Positions 15,103 through 23,431 of a stretch of 44,622 nt of DNA are shown here, one piece after another. Origin of the DNA: an uncultured Bacteroidota bacterium (lineage in GTDB: Bacteria > Bacteroidota > Bacteroidia > Flavobacteriales > Flavobacteriaceae); assembly GCA_903842575.1 (NCBI GenBank), contig CAIMMM010000077.1, positions 1 to 44,622 of the forward strand. The letters are read 5' to 3'. Every line of letters starts with the position of its first letter. Positions within the stretch are counted from its first letter, which is position 1. Under the pieces are notes generated by a model. That model made no database searches and was not told the origin of the DNA. It worked only from the letters and a program-made list of their open reading frames with translations. The position numbers were made by a program, and so were the translations under genes.

Positions 15103-16233
15103 ATGAAAAAAAATAAGTTCCTTTTTACACTTGTCCTTTTTTTATTTATTGCCATTTTCCTTGCTTCTTGCTCTAATCAAGATGATGAGTATAAAGCTGC
15201 ATCTCCTGTTGTTGTAGATTTAACCCAAGTTCCCTATCCAAAATTATCCGATTATAAGTTTTTTGAAGGAGATATGAAATTGCAAAATCCTTCATTAAAT
15301 GTAATTCCTTTTTCACCTGCAAGTACTTTATTTACTGATTATGCTCATAAAAAAAGATTTGTTTGGATGCCCGAAGGTTCATCGGCAACCTATGATGGGG
15401 ATAATAAAGTTTTAAATCTTCCTATCGGAGCAGCACTTATCAAAACTTTTTTTTATGAAAATGTGCAACCTTTAAATACAACGCGAATAATAGAAACGCG
15501 AATAATGATTCGTAAATCTACAGGTTGGATTTTTGCTGAATATGTATGGAATGAGGATCAAACAGAAGCTTTTTTAGATTTGCAAGGCAGTTATACTAAC
15601 ATTGCATGGAAAGACGATAATAACGTTATAAAAAGCACTAATTACAGAATCCCAAATGAAGTTCAATGCATAACTTGTCATAAAGCTAAAGAAGTAATTA
15701 ACGGAGTAGACCAAACCGTTTTTATTCCTATTGGAATTAAGCCTCAAAACTTAAATTTTAATTACAATTATGGCATGTACACTAAAAACCAACTAACCAA
15801 ATGGATGCAACTTGGCTATTTAGAGAATAATTTTAGTCTGCCTAGTCCTGAAAATACTGTAGTGAATTACAATGACTCTTCAAAATCAATTTCATTAAGA
15901 GCTCGTTCTTATGTTGATATTAATTGCTCTCATTGCCATCAAACAGATAGACATTGTGATTACAGACCCATGCGTTTTGCCTTTAGTGAAACTGGCAACT
16001 CAAATGGGTTAACCAATATGGGCGTATGTGTTGCCACCTCGGATATGCAGGATTTTCCTCAATCGTTGGGAAAAGTGGTTGCTCCAGGAAATATAAATAA
16101 ATCAATGATGTATTATAGATTAAATACAACCAATGAAAGTTATCGAATGCCTCTTCATGGTAGAACATTAATTCATGAAGAAGGTATAGCATTAATAAGA
16201 GATTGGATCAATTCTTTATCCCCTTGTAATTAA
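15103..16233 (+). CDS. Diheme c-type cytochrome lipoprotein (SO2930/HNE_0200-like), cassette 2
   Basis: Full-length paralogue, 376 residues, of the cytochrome at 11736. Lipobox LASC with Cys 23 followed by SNQDDEY, the same acidic run as in the paralogue. Heme motifs CITCH at 189-193 and CSHCH at 275-279. Long blocks are shared with the paralogue, for example FTDYAHKKRF, IIETRIMIRK, LKPQNLNFNYNYGMY (here IKPQNLNFNYNYGMY) and the C-terminal HEEG segment. Differences concentrate between the two heme sites, where this copy has insertions (for example NGVDQTVFIPI after the first motif and NSNGLTNMGVC after the second). The next gene follows by 37 bases. Same predicted surface redox role; the insertions suggest the two copies are not redundant. 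Confidence 0.85.
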   Translation: MKKNKFLFTLVLFLFIAIFLASCSNQDDEYKAASPVVVDLTQVPYPKLSDYKFFEGDMKLQNPSLNVIPFSPASTLFTDYAHKKRFVWMPEGSSATYDGDNKVLNLPIGAALIKTFFYENVQPLNTTRIIETRIMIRKSTGWIFAEYVWNEDQTEAFLDLQGSYTNIAWKDDNNVIKSTNYRIPNEVQCITCHKAKEVINGVDQTVFIPIGIKPQNLNFNYNYGMYTKNQLTKWMQLGYLENNFSLPSPENTVVNYNDSSKSISLRARSYVDINCSHCHQTDRHCDYRPMRFAFSETGNSNGLTNMGVCVATSDMQDFPQSLGKVVAPGNINKSMMYYRLNTTNESYRMPLHGRTLIHEEGIALIRDWINSLSPCN

Positions 16234-16270
16234 AAATAAATAAAAACAACCAATTAAATAAAACCAAAAA

Positions 16271-18301
16271 ATGAAAAAAATTACTCTATTATTAATGTTC
16301 TGTTTTGTAATTCAATTTACAAATGCTCAGAACACTTGCGCAACAGCTTCGCCGCTAACTACAGCAGGATTGTATGTTGTAACGGCAATAGATGGTTCCC
16401 AAGTTCCTTCTCCGTCTTGTATTGATGATCCAAATGCAAATCCAACAAACGGAAAATGGTATGCTTATACACCAACACAAGATTATACAGTAACCGTAAC
16501 TTCTGATATCGCACAAAACAATCCAAGAGTTGATACGCGTGTCCACATTTATTCTGGTAGTTGTGCAAGTTTAGCTTGTTTGGGCGGAGATGATGACGGC
16601 GGATCTAATTATTCATCGGTTATAACCTTTAATGTAACCGCTGGAACAACTTATTATATAGCTTGGGATAATAGATGGAGTGCAAGTGGATTTACTTTTC
16701 AATTAATTCAATCCGCAGTTGTTACACCTCCTGCAATAAATTATACAACACAAACTATAGCAACTGTAAACAGCACCTACAATCTTTGTGTAGTAGATAT
16801 GAATGGCGACCACAAAGACGACATTGTTGGAGTTAGCGCTAATAATTTAAGAGTACATTATCAAGGAACTGGAGGGGCTTTCACCTTTACGGATATGCCA
16901 ATTATTGGCACAAGCATGATGCCCGGATGGAGTATGGCAGCTGGCGATTATAATAAAGATGGTTTTAACGATTTAATTTTAGGAAGCGGAAACGGACTAT
17001 CCGTTTGGAAATCAAACAATACAGGAACTGCCTACACAAGTATTACACCTGGTGAATATATTTTCTGTCAAAGAACCAATTTTGCTGATCTTAATAATGA
17101 TGGGAATTTGGATGTGTTTTCTTGTCATGATGTAGCACCAAACGTATACTATTTAAATGACGCAGCTGGTAATTTAACCTATTATCAATCTACCGTTACA
17201 CCAGGCTCAATGAGTTTAGGTGCTGTGGGAGGAAATTATTCTACTCTATTTACAGATTTTGACAATGATGGCGATACCGATGTATTCATCTCTAAATGTT
17301 CAGGACCGCCATGTGAATTACACAGAAACGATGGTAATGGTGTTTACACTGATATATCTGCGATAGCACAAATAAATGTTACACCAATTCAAACATGGTC
17401 ATCTGCAGTTGCAGATTATGATAATGATGGCGATATGGATGTTATCATTACCGCAAGCGCTGGAACACATAAATATTTTAGAAATAATTTAGATACTACC
17501 AATAGTGTAGAAGAAGCTTTTTCAAATATCACTATTGGATCAGGTTGGGATACCAATACATCCACAAACATTGATAATGTAGCGTATGATTTTGACAATA
17601 ATGGATATGTTGATGTTTTAGGTGGTGGAAATAAAATCATGTTTAATAATGGAAATAGCACATTTACACCTGTTACCTATACCGGTATTAGTGTAGGTGC
17701 CATAGGCGATTTAAATGAAGATGGTTTTCTTGATATTATGAATGGCTCTACAGTTCGTTATGCGGTTCCAAACACCAACAAATGGATAAAAGTAGCATTG
17801 CAAGGAATTCAAAGTAACAGTAATGGAATTGGTGCAAGAATAGAAATTTATGGTGCTTTTGGAAAACAAATTAGGGATATTAGAAGTGGCGAAGGGTTTA
17901 AATATATGAGTTCGTTAAACGCACATTTTGGAATAGGTCAAGCTACTGCAATTACTCAATTAATTATTAGATGGCCATCAGGTATTGTGGATACCTATAA
18001 CAATCCTCCTATAAATCAACGAATAGTAGTTGTTGAAGGTGCTACATTAGCCGTTGGGAACTTCATAAATAGTGCATTTAGTTTGTATCCAAATCCTACA
18101 AAAAACATTTTAAATATTAAAACTAACGACAACCTTACCATGAAATCGGCGCAAGTATTCGATTTAAATGGAAGATTAATTTTGAATAAGGAACTTACCA
18201 ATCCATCTTTAAATGTTGAATCGCTTAGCACTGGAACATACATATTATTGCTGAAAGATGATGCCGGAAAAGATTACTCTCAAAAATTTATTAAAGAATA
18301 A
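16271..18301 (+). CDS. T9SS-secreted FG-GAP/VCBS repeat protein with ASPIC/UnbV domain, cassette 2
   Basis: Paralogue, 676 residues, of the protein at 12883, with the same domain order: signal peptide (1-19, cleavage before QNTC), N-terminal pre-peptidase-type sandwich with GKWYAYTPT and RVHIYSGSCASL, FG-GAP/VCBS repeats with acidic loops (DMNGDHKDD, DYNKDGFND, DLNNDGNLDV, DFDNDGDTDV, DYDNDGDMDV, DFDNNGYVDV, DLNEDGFLDI), ASPIC/UnbV domain at about 500-585, and T9SS type A sorting domain from about 599 to the end. The C-terminal third is nearly the same as in the first copy, whereas the N-terminal sandwich is much more divergent. A strong terminator follows directly. Function unknown; the tight pairing with the cytochrome argues for joint action. 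Confidence 0.88.
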   Translation: MKKITLLLMFCFVIQFTNAQNTCATASPLTTAGLYVVTAIDGSQVPSPSCIDDPNANPTNGKWYAYTPTQDYTVTVTSDIAQNNPRVDTRVHIYSGSCASLACLGGDDDGGSNYSSVITFNVTAGTTYYIAWDNRWSASGFTFQLIQSAVVTPPAINYTTQTIATVNSTYNLCVVDMNGDHKDDIVGVSANNLRVHYQGTGGAFTFTDMPIIGTSMMPGWSMAAGDYNKDGFNDLILGSGNGLSVWKSNNTGTAYTSITPGEYIFCQRTNFADLNNDGNLDVFSCHDVAPNVYYLNDAAGNLTYYQSTVTPGSMSLGAVGGNYSTLFTDFDNDGDTDVFISKCSGPPCELHRNDGNGVYTDISAIAQINVTPIQTWSSAVADYDNDGDMDVIITASAGTHKYFRNNLDTTNSVEEAFSNITIGSGWDTNTSTNIDNVAYDFDNNGYVDVLGGGNKIMFNNGNSTFTPVTYTGISVGAIGDLNEDGFLDIMNGSTVRYAVPNTNKWIKVALQGIQSNSNGIGARIEIYGAFGKQIRDIRSGEGFKYMSSLNAHFGIGQATAITQLIIRWPSGIVDTYNNPPINQRIVVVEGATLAVGNFINSAFSLYPNPTKNILNIKTNDNLTMKSAQVFDLNGRLILNKELTNPSLNVESLSTGTYILLLKDDAGKDYSQKFIKE

Positions 18302-18313
18302 AACAAATAGATT

Positions 18314-18356
18314 ACAAACAAAAAAGTCTCTACAATGTAGAGACTTTTTTGTTTGT
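18314..18356 (+). terminator. Strong bidirectional terminator after the second cassette
   Basis: A perfect 21-bp inverted repeat (18314-18334 and 18336-18356) around a single central A. The core CTCTACA/TGTAGAG is flanked by A6 and T6 tracts. Located 13 nt after the FG-GAP gene. Nothing else is seen in the 166-nt spacer up to carB. Confidence 0.9.
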
Positions 18357-18467
18357 GGTGATAAGCAATTAAAATACTCACAAAAAATTTATCCTTTCCC
18401 TAATATCAGATTGTATTTCTAAAAAAGACTGTATACCTAATTAATGAAATGTATTAAAAATTAAAAT

Positions 18468-21320
18468 TTATTTACTCAAATACATTTTTCGTCTGCTGTA
18501 CAACTCATAAAACTGATCATCCTTCAAATCGTCAATAAACAAAATACTTTCGCCAGTTGATTTCATTTCGGGACCCAATGCTTTATTCACATTGTGAAAC
18601 TTACTAAAAGAGAAAACGGGTTGTTTGATAGCGTACCCTTTCAATTGCGGATTGAAATTAAAATCGGTTACTTTATTGACGCCAAGCATTACTTTGGTGG
18701 CATAGTTCACATAAGGCTCTCCATAAGCTTTTGAAATAAAAGGCACCGTTCGAGAAGCTCTTGGGTTCGCTTCAATGATGTAAACGATATCGTCTTTTAT
18801 GGCAAATTGCACATTTATTAAACCAACTGTTCTTAATGCAATGGCAATTTTCTTCGTGTGATCTTTGATTTGCTGCATGACAAATTCACCTAAATTAAAA
18901 GGTGGCAATGTAGCATTACTATCTCCCGAATGGATTCCGCAAGGCTCGATGTGCTCCATAATTCCAATGATGTACACGTTTTCACCATCGCAAATAGCAT
19001 CCGCTTCGGCTTCAATGGCGCCATCTAAATAATGATCCAAAAGCAATTTATTTCCAGGTATCGATTTCAATAAGTCAATAACATGTTCTTCCAATTCTTG
19101 TTTGTTGATGACAATTTTCATTCCTTGTCCACCCAAAACATAGGAAGGACGCACTAACAATGGAAAATCCAACACGTCGGCTAAAGCAGAAGCTTGATCG
19201 GCATTTTCGGCGATTCCAAATTGTGGAAAAGGTATTTTTAGTTCGGATAACAATTCGGAAAAACGGCCTCTATCTTCGGCTAAATCCAAAGCGTCATAGG
19301 AAGTTCCTAATATTTTTATACCGTAACGTTCTAATTTTTCCGCCAATTTCAAAGCGGTTTGTCCTCCCAATTGCACAATCACACCTTCCGGTTTTTCATG
19401 ACGAATGATATCGTAAATATGTTCCCAAAAAACAGGTTCAAAATACAATTTATCAGCCGTATCAAAATCGGTGGAAACCGTTTCCGGATTACAATTAATC
19501 ATGATGGTTTCATAGCCACATTCTTTGGCGGCTAAAACGCCATGAACACAAGAGTAGTCAAATTCAATGCCCTGCCCTATTCTATTGGGTCCCGAACCAA
19601 GCACTACGACTTTCTTTTTTGGCGTTACGATGCTTTCATTATGCACGTATCTTTCCCCCGTTGGCGTTTCAATTTCGGCTTCAAAAGTGGAATAGTAGTA
19701 AGGCGTTAAGGCTTTAAATTCGGCGGCACAAGTATCCACCAATTTATACACCCGCTTAATGTTCATTTCATCTCTCAGTTTGTACACTTGACTTTCCAAA
19801 CAGCCTAACATGTGTGCTATTTGCCGGTCGCCATAGCCTTTTTGTTTGGCTTCCAGCACTAATTCTTTCGGTAACGTATCTATTTTATATTGGGATATTT
19901 CTCTTTCTAAAGCGTATAATTCCTCATACTGCTTGAGGAACCACATATCAATTTTGGTGATTTCATGAATTCGAGAAAGCGGAATTCCCATAACAATGGC
20001 ATCATAAATCACAAAAACACGATCCCAACTGGCATTGGTCAGTTTTTCTATTATTTGGTCGTAGTTTTTGTATCCTTTCCCGTCAGCTCCTAGGCCATTT
20101 CTCTTTATTTCTAGGGATTGCGTGGCTTTGTGAAGCGCTTCTTGAAACGAACGTCCAATTCCCATAACTTCTCCAACCGATTTCATTTGAAGTCCTAAAG
20201 TTCTGTCGGCTCCTTCAAATTTATCAAAGTTCCAACGTGGGATTTTTACAATAACATAATCCAAGGTTGGCTCGAAAAGCGCTGAAGTTAACTTGGTGAT
20301 TTGGTTGGGCAATTCATCTAAATTGTATCCCAACGCAAGTTTTGAAGCTACTTTTGCAATGGGGTAACCTGTAGCTTTTGATGCTAAAGCCGAAGAGCGA
20401 GAAACTCTTGGGTTGATTTCGATAGCAACAATATCTTCTTTTTCATCGGGGGAAACGGCGAATTGCACATTGCAACCTCCGGCAAAATTCCCAATGGAGC
20501 GCATCATTAAAATGGCATAATCACGCATTCTTTGAAATGTAGCATCCGATAAGGTCATGGCTGGTGCTACTGTAATGGAATCTCCGGTATGAATTCCCAT
20601 TGGGTCCATATTTTCGATAGAACAAATAATGACCACATTGTCATTTTTGTCGCGGAGCAACTCCAATTCATATTCTTTCCAACCCATCAATGCTTTGTCA
20701 ATTAAAACTTCGTGAATCGGAGAGGCTTCTAATCCGCGAGTTAAAAGTTCATTGAAATCTTCTTTTTTATATACAATGGCTGCTCCGGTTCCTCCTAAAG
20801 TGAAGGAGGGACGAATTACCAGTGGAAAACCAAATTCTTGTGCTATTTCTTTTCCACGAAGAAAAGAAGTACAGATTTCGGCCGGTGCCGATGGCACTCC
20901 TATTTTTTTAAGCAATTGCTTGAATTGCTCTCTGTCTTCGGTAATGTTTATGGCATTGACATCGACACCAATTAATTTTACGCCAAAGTCTTTCCAAATG
21001 CCTTTTTCATCGGCTTCCAAACAAAGATTTAGTGCTGTTTGTCCACCCATTGTTGGCAAAACTGCATCAATTTGAGGATGCGCTTTTAGAATTTGAATAA
21101 TGGATTTGGTAGTAAGTGGTAATAAATAAACATGATCTGCCATGGAGGGATCGGTCATAATGGTAGCAGGATTGGAATTGATTAAAATCACTTCAATTCC
21201 TTCTTCGCGAATGGAGCGTGCTGATTGGGAACCTGCATAATCAAATTCGCAAGCTTGCCCGATTACAATAGGACCTGAACCTATTATTAAAACCGATTTT
21301 ATGGAGCTGTCTTTTGGCAT
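18468..21320 (-). CDS. carB: Carbamoyl-phosphate synthase large subunit, short form
   Basis: Makes carbamoyl phosphate from bicarbonate, ATP and ammonia supplied by CarA, for pyrimidine and arginine synthesis. Two ATP-grasp halves are visible: the first opens with VLIIGSGPIVIGQACEFDY and includes the FTLGGTGAAIV loop; the second opens with VVVLGSGPNRIGQGIEFDY and includes YVLGGQGMKIV. The oligomerisation segment lies between. The protein ends at 950 residues, soon after KALGPEMKSTGESILF, whereas E. coli CarB has about 1070; what is missing is the C-terminal MGS-like allosteric domain that binds UMP and ornithine. The ending is clean, with no sign of frameshift, and this short form is what I expect in Flavobacteriaceae. 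carA is not in the window. Confidence 0.96.
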   Translation of the reverse strand: MPKDSSIKSVLIIGSGPIVIGQACEFDYAGSQSARSIREEGIEVILINSNPATIMTDPSMADHVYLLPLTTKSIIQILKAHPQIDAVLPTMGGQTALNLCLEADEKGIWKDFGVKLIGVDVNAINITEDREQFKQLLKKIGVPSAPAEICTSFLRGKEIAQEFGFPLVIRPSFTLGGTGAAIVYKKEDFNELLTRGLEASPIHEVLIDKALMGWKEYELELLRDKNDNVVIICSIENMDPMGIHTGDSITVAPAMTLSDATFQRMRDYAILMMRSIGNFAGGCNVQFAVSPDEKEDIVAIEINPRVSRSSALASKATGYPIAKVASKLALGYNLDELPNQITKLTSALFEPTLDYVIVKIPRWNFDKFEGADRTLGLQMKSVGEVMGIGRSFQEALHKATQSLEIKRNGLGADGKGYKNYDQIIEKLTNASWDRVFVIYDAIVMGIPLSRIHEITKIDMWFLKQYEELYALEREISQYKIDTLPKELVLEAKQKGYGDRQIAHMLGCLESQVYKLRDEMNIKRVYKLVDTCAAEFKALTPYYYSTFEAEIETPTGERYVHNESIVTPKKKVVVLGSGPNRIGQGIEFDYSCVHGVLAAKECGYETIMINCNPETVSTDFDTADKLYFEPVFWEHIYDIIRHEKPEGVIVQLGGQTALKLAEKLERYGIKILGTSYDALDLAEDRGRFSELLSELKIPFPQFGIAENADQASALADVLDFPLLVRPSYVLGGQGMKIVINKQELEEHVIDLLKSIPGNKLLLDHYLDGAIEAEADAICDGENVYIIGIMEHIEPCGIHSGDSNATLPPFNLGEFVMQQIKDHTKKIAIALRTVGLINVQFAIKDDIVYIIEANPRASRTVPFISKAYGEPYVNYATKVMLGVNKVTDFNFNPQLKGYAIKQPVFSFSKFHNVNKALGPEMKSTGESILFIDDLKDDQFYELYSRRKMYLSK

Positions 21321-21362
21321 TATAGTTAGTTGTTGTTTGTAGTTAGTTGCATTTTATAGTTA

Positions 21363-21467
21363 ACCCTAGCCCTGATGGCAGTGAAAATCCTTTTTATTTG
21401 CGATACTGAGCTTGTCGAAGTATAAAAATAAAAAGATTGTAACGAACAGCAGGAAATAGCTTCTAAA
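21363..21467. repeat. Interspersed hairpin repeat, composite
   Basis: From CCCTAGCCCTGATGGCAGTG to CAGGAAATAGCTTCTAAA the segment forms an imperfect long hairpin (CCTTTTTATTT against AAATAAAAAG, with mismatched extension outwards). In its loop sits ATACTGAGCTTGTCGAAGTAT, itself a small palindromic repeat (the reverse complement contains CTTCGACAAGCTCAG). Both parts resemble repeats that I know from many intergenic sites of Bacteroidota genomes. Only one copy is in this window, so copy number cannot be judged here. Confidence 0.65.
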
Positions 21468-21493
21468 ACTTATTATTATTTATAAACAGGTTC

Positions 21494-21525
21494 AAAAAAA
21501 AGCCGCTACTAAAAAAGTAACGGCT
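21494..21525 (-). terminator. Intrinsic terminator after rpmH
   Basis: Stem AGCCGTTACT/AGTAGCGGCT on the minus strand (one mismatch), T-rich loop, then a T7 tract at 21500-21494. It separates rpmH from carB. Confidence 0.85.
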
Positions 21526-21547
21526 CTATATTGATTAATGCTAATCA

Positions 21548-21709
21548 TTATTTTTTGTGTCTTGGTTCGCAAGAAACAGTCAACTTATGTCTTCCTTTTG
21601 CTCTACGACGAGCAAGTACTTTTCTTCCATTTGCAGAAGCCATTCTGTCCATGAATCCGTGTTTATTTCTTCTTTTTCTTTTCGATGGTTGAAACGTTCT
21701 TTTGCTCAT
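21548..21709 (-). CDS. rpmH: 50S ribosomal protein L34
   Basis: A 53-residue, very basic protein with the L34 signature near the start ([19 protein letters not shown]) and the middle [21 protein letters not shown]. The C-terminal tail [13 protein letters not shown] is a short extension of the type seen in Bacteroidota. It is transcribed alone, with its own promoter upstream (21772-21802) and terminator downstream. In many bacteria rpmH is next to rnpA and dnaA; neither is near here. Confidence 0.97.
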   Translation of the reverse strand: MSKRTFQPSKRKRRNKHGFMDRMASANGRKVLARRRAKGRHKLTVSCEPRHKK

Positions 21710-21771
21710 TGCTTTGTATCTTTAAAATCTTGTATTAAAATCGTTGTTGATTGGTTGTGTAAAACCGAGTG

Positions 21772-21802
21772 CAAATATACAAACCTTTTTTTTTCTGACA
21801 AG
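21772..21802 (-). promoter_or_regulatory. Promoter of rpmH
   Basis: On the minus strand CTTG (21802-21799) and TATATTTG (21779-21772) are separated by 19 nt, a near-perfect Bacteroidota promoter. It predicts a leader of about 55-60 nt. Confidence 0.8.
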
Positions 21803-21835
21803 TAGTTTTATAAAAATATTTTCAATTCCTTTTAT

Positions 21836-21843
21836 TACCTTTG
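21836..21843 (+). promoter_or_regulatory. -7 element for the TPR protein gene
   Basis: TACCTTTG matches TAnnTTTG, 22 nt before the ATG at 21866. No clear -33 TTTG is seen. Confidence 0.55.
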
Positions 21844-21865
21844 CAATCATAAAAAAAATATTATT

Positions 21866-22381
21866 ATGTTTCACAAAAATATCAAACTAATCCTAGCAGT
21901 TTTAATCCTTTCGACTGGTATATGGCAATTTACAGAAGGGTATATTGGTAACGGAATTTTTTTAATTTTATTAACTGCAATCCCTATTTTCCTTTATTAT
22001 AAAAATGAATTCATTCTTTTGGCGTTTTTAAAGCTACGCAAACAAGATTTTGTGGGCGCAAAAGTGTGGTTGGATAAAATTAAAAACCCTGATGGAGCTC
22101 TGGTTAGAAAACAACAAGGCTACTTTAATTACCTTCATGGCTTAATGCTTTCACAAACCAATTTAATTCAAGCAGAGAAATATTTCAAGAAAGCGATTGA
22201 ATTGGGATTGAATATGGATATGGATTTGGCCGTTGCTAAATTAAATTTGGCTGGCGTTGCTATGTCAAGAAGAAGAAAGTTGGAAGCTACCAACTTGATG
22301 AATGAAGCTAAAAAACTTGACAAGCAAGGTATGTTGAAAGATCAAATCAAGATGATGAAAGAACAAATGAAGAAGATATAA
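21866..22381 (+). CDS. Membrane-anchored TPR-like protein, DUF2892-type N-terminus
   Basis: A 171-residue protein with two N-terminal hydrophobic helices (about residues 5-22 and 28-46; the first with GIWQFTEGYIGN between them resembles DUF2892 membrane segments), followed by a helical domain. Residues about 85-120 (YLHGLMLSQTNLIQAEKYFKKAIELG) look like a TPR unit, and a second helical pair runs from about 125 to 160. The remainder is basic and helical. Probably anchored in the inner membrane with a cytoplasmic helical domain that binds a partner protein. Monocistronic, with a promoter element upstream and a terminator downstream. No specific function can be given. Confidence 0.75.
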   Translation: MFHKNIKLILAVLILSTGIWQFTEGYIGNGIFLILLTAIPIFLYYKNEFILLAFLKLRKQDFVGAKVWLDKIKNPDGALVRKQQGYFNYLHGLMLSQTNLIQAEKYFKKAIELGLNMDMDLAVAKLNLAGVAMSRRRKLEATNLMNEAKKLDKQGMLKDQIKMMKEQMKKI

Positions 22382-22424
22382 AAGACTGCTGTTTTAGAAG
22401 GCAGAAATCAAAAAGCTATAAATA

Positions 22425-22456
22425 AAAAAACATCTTAAAATTTTGAGATGTTTTTT
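22425..22456. terminator. Bidirectional terminator
   Basis: AAAAAACATCTTAAAA faces TTTTGAGATGTTTTTT, a 16-bp stem with one mismatch. It lies between convergent genes and has T tracts in both directions. Confidence 0.85.
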
Positions 22457-22480
22457 ATATCTGAAATCTGCGGTCTTAAA

Positions 22481-23383
22481 TTAATATCCTTCCAAAGGAA
22501 TTTCAATTTCGTATTTTTTCTTTGAAGAGTTCGTCAATTTTTTATCACGCAACCAAGGATTGTGAATTTTTAGGATTTTATAATTGATGCCTTGTGCTTT
22601 TGCAAAATCGGTTAGGTCATTGATTGCAGTATCTACTTCAATTTTTTTAGATGGAATTTGAGAATATAAATCGCTTTTAAATATTGTAAATCCATATTTT
22701 TCAGGGCTTTTCATGATTTCTTTTAGCGCCAAAATTCTAAAAACATAACGCGAAGTTTCTTCCGTTAATGCTAAATCATAATAATCAGTCACTTTTTGTT
22801 CCTCTATTTTTTTACTAATCCCTGTCAATCCTCCATTGTAGGACGCTGCTGCCATTGTCCATGAACCAAACTTATCTTTGGCAGCTTGTAGGTATTTGCA
22901 TGCCGCTTCGGTAGCTTTTTCTAAGTGGTAACGCTCGTCCACAATATCGTTCACTTCCATTCCGTTTTCTTTAGCCGTATCGGGCATGAACTGCCAAATT
23001 CCTTTTGCTCCTGAACCTGAAGTTGCATTCATTAATCCACTTTCGATAACGGCTAAATATTTAAAATCATCAGGGATATTATTTCTTTGGAGTATTGGTT
23101 CTATGATTGGAAAAAAACGATTGGCGCGTTTGATTATCAAAGATGTAGTTGCATCTAAATTAGCGTTAATAAGTAATTCTCTATCTAATCTTTCTCTAAC
23201 ATCTGTAATTTGCAAAGGTGTTTTCTCGCCAGCAAAATCAGTTGCTATAGGGAAATACATTGGTGTACCAATGTGCATACTTCTGTCTTTTTCTTCTCCA
23301 GAAATTCCAAAAATTAAAAATCCGGAAACCATTACTATTATTAAAATAGTCAATAGCGCATTTGTCTTTTTCATAGTTTTCAA
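22481..23383 (-). CDS. Lytic murein transglycosylase, MltD-like
   Basis: Cleaves the MurNAc-GlcNAc bond of peptidoglycan. About 300 residues (a start at the second ATG, MKKTNAL, would give 297). A hydrophobic N-terminal segment at about 8-27 anchors or exports it; no lipobox. The SLT domain spans about 95-235: catalytic glutamate in LAVIESGL, then GAKGIWQFMPDTA, and AAASYNGGL, the three motifs of family 1 transglycosylases. The C-terminal 65 residues are basic and end in KKKYEIEIPLEGY; there are no LysM repeats as in E. coli MltD. Convergent with the TPR gene; the upstream gene on the same strand is an alpha/beta hydrolase 48 bases away. Confidence 0.9.
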   Translation of the reverse strand: MKTMKKTNALLTILIIVMVSGFLIFGISGEEKDRSMHIGTPMYFPIATDFAGEKTPLQITDVRERLDRELLINANLDATTSLIIKRANRFFPIIEPILQRNNIPDDFKYLAVIESGLMNATSGSGAKGIWQFMPDTAKENGMEVNDIVDERYHLEKATEAACKYLQAAKDKFGSWTMAAASYNGGLTGISKKIEEQKVTDYYDLALTEETSRYVFRILALKEIMKSPEKYGFTIFKSDLYSQIPSKKIEVDTAINDLTDFAKAQGINYKILKIHNPWLRDKKLTNSSKKKYEIEIPLEGY

Positions 23384-23431
23384 TTTTTTTATTAACGTTG
23401 TAAAGCTACAAAAATCAGTCCGAAAAGCGGT

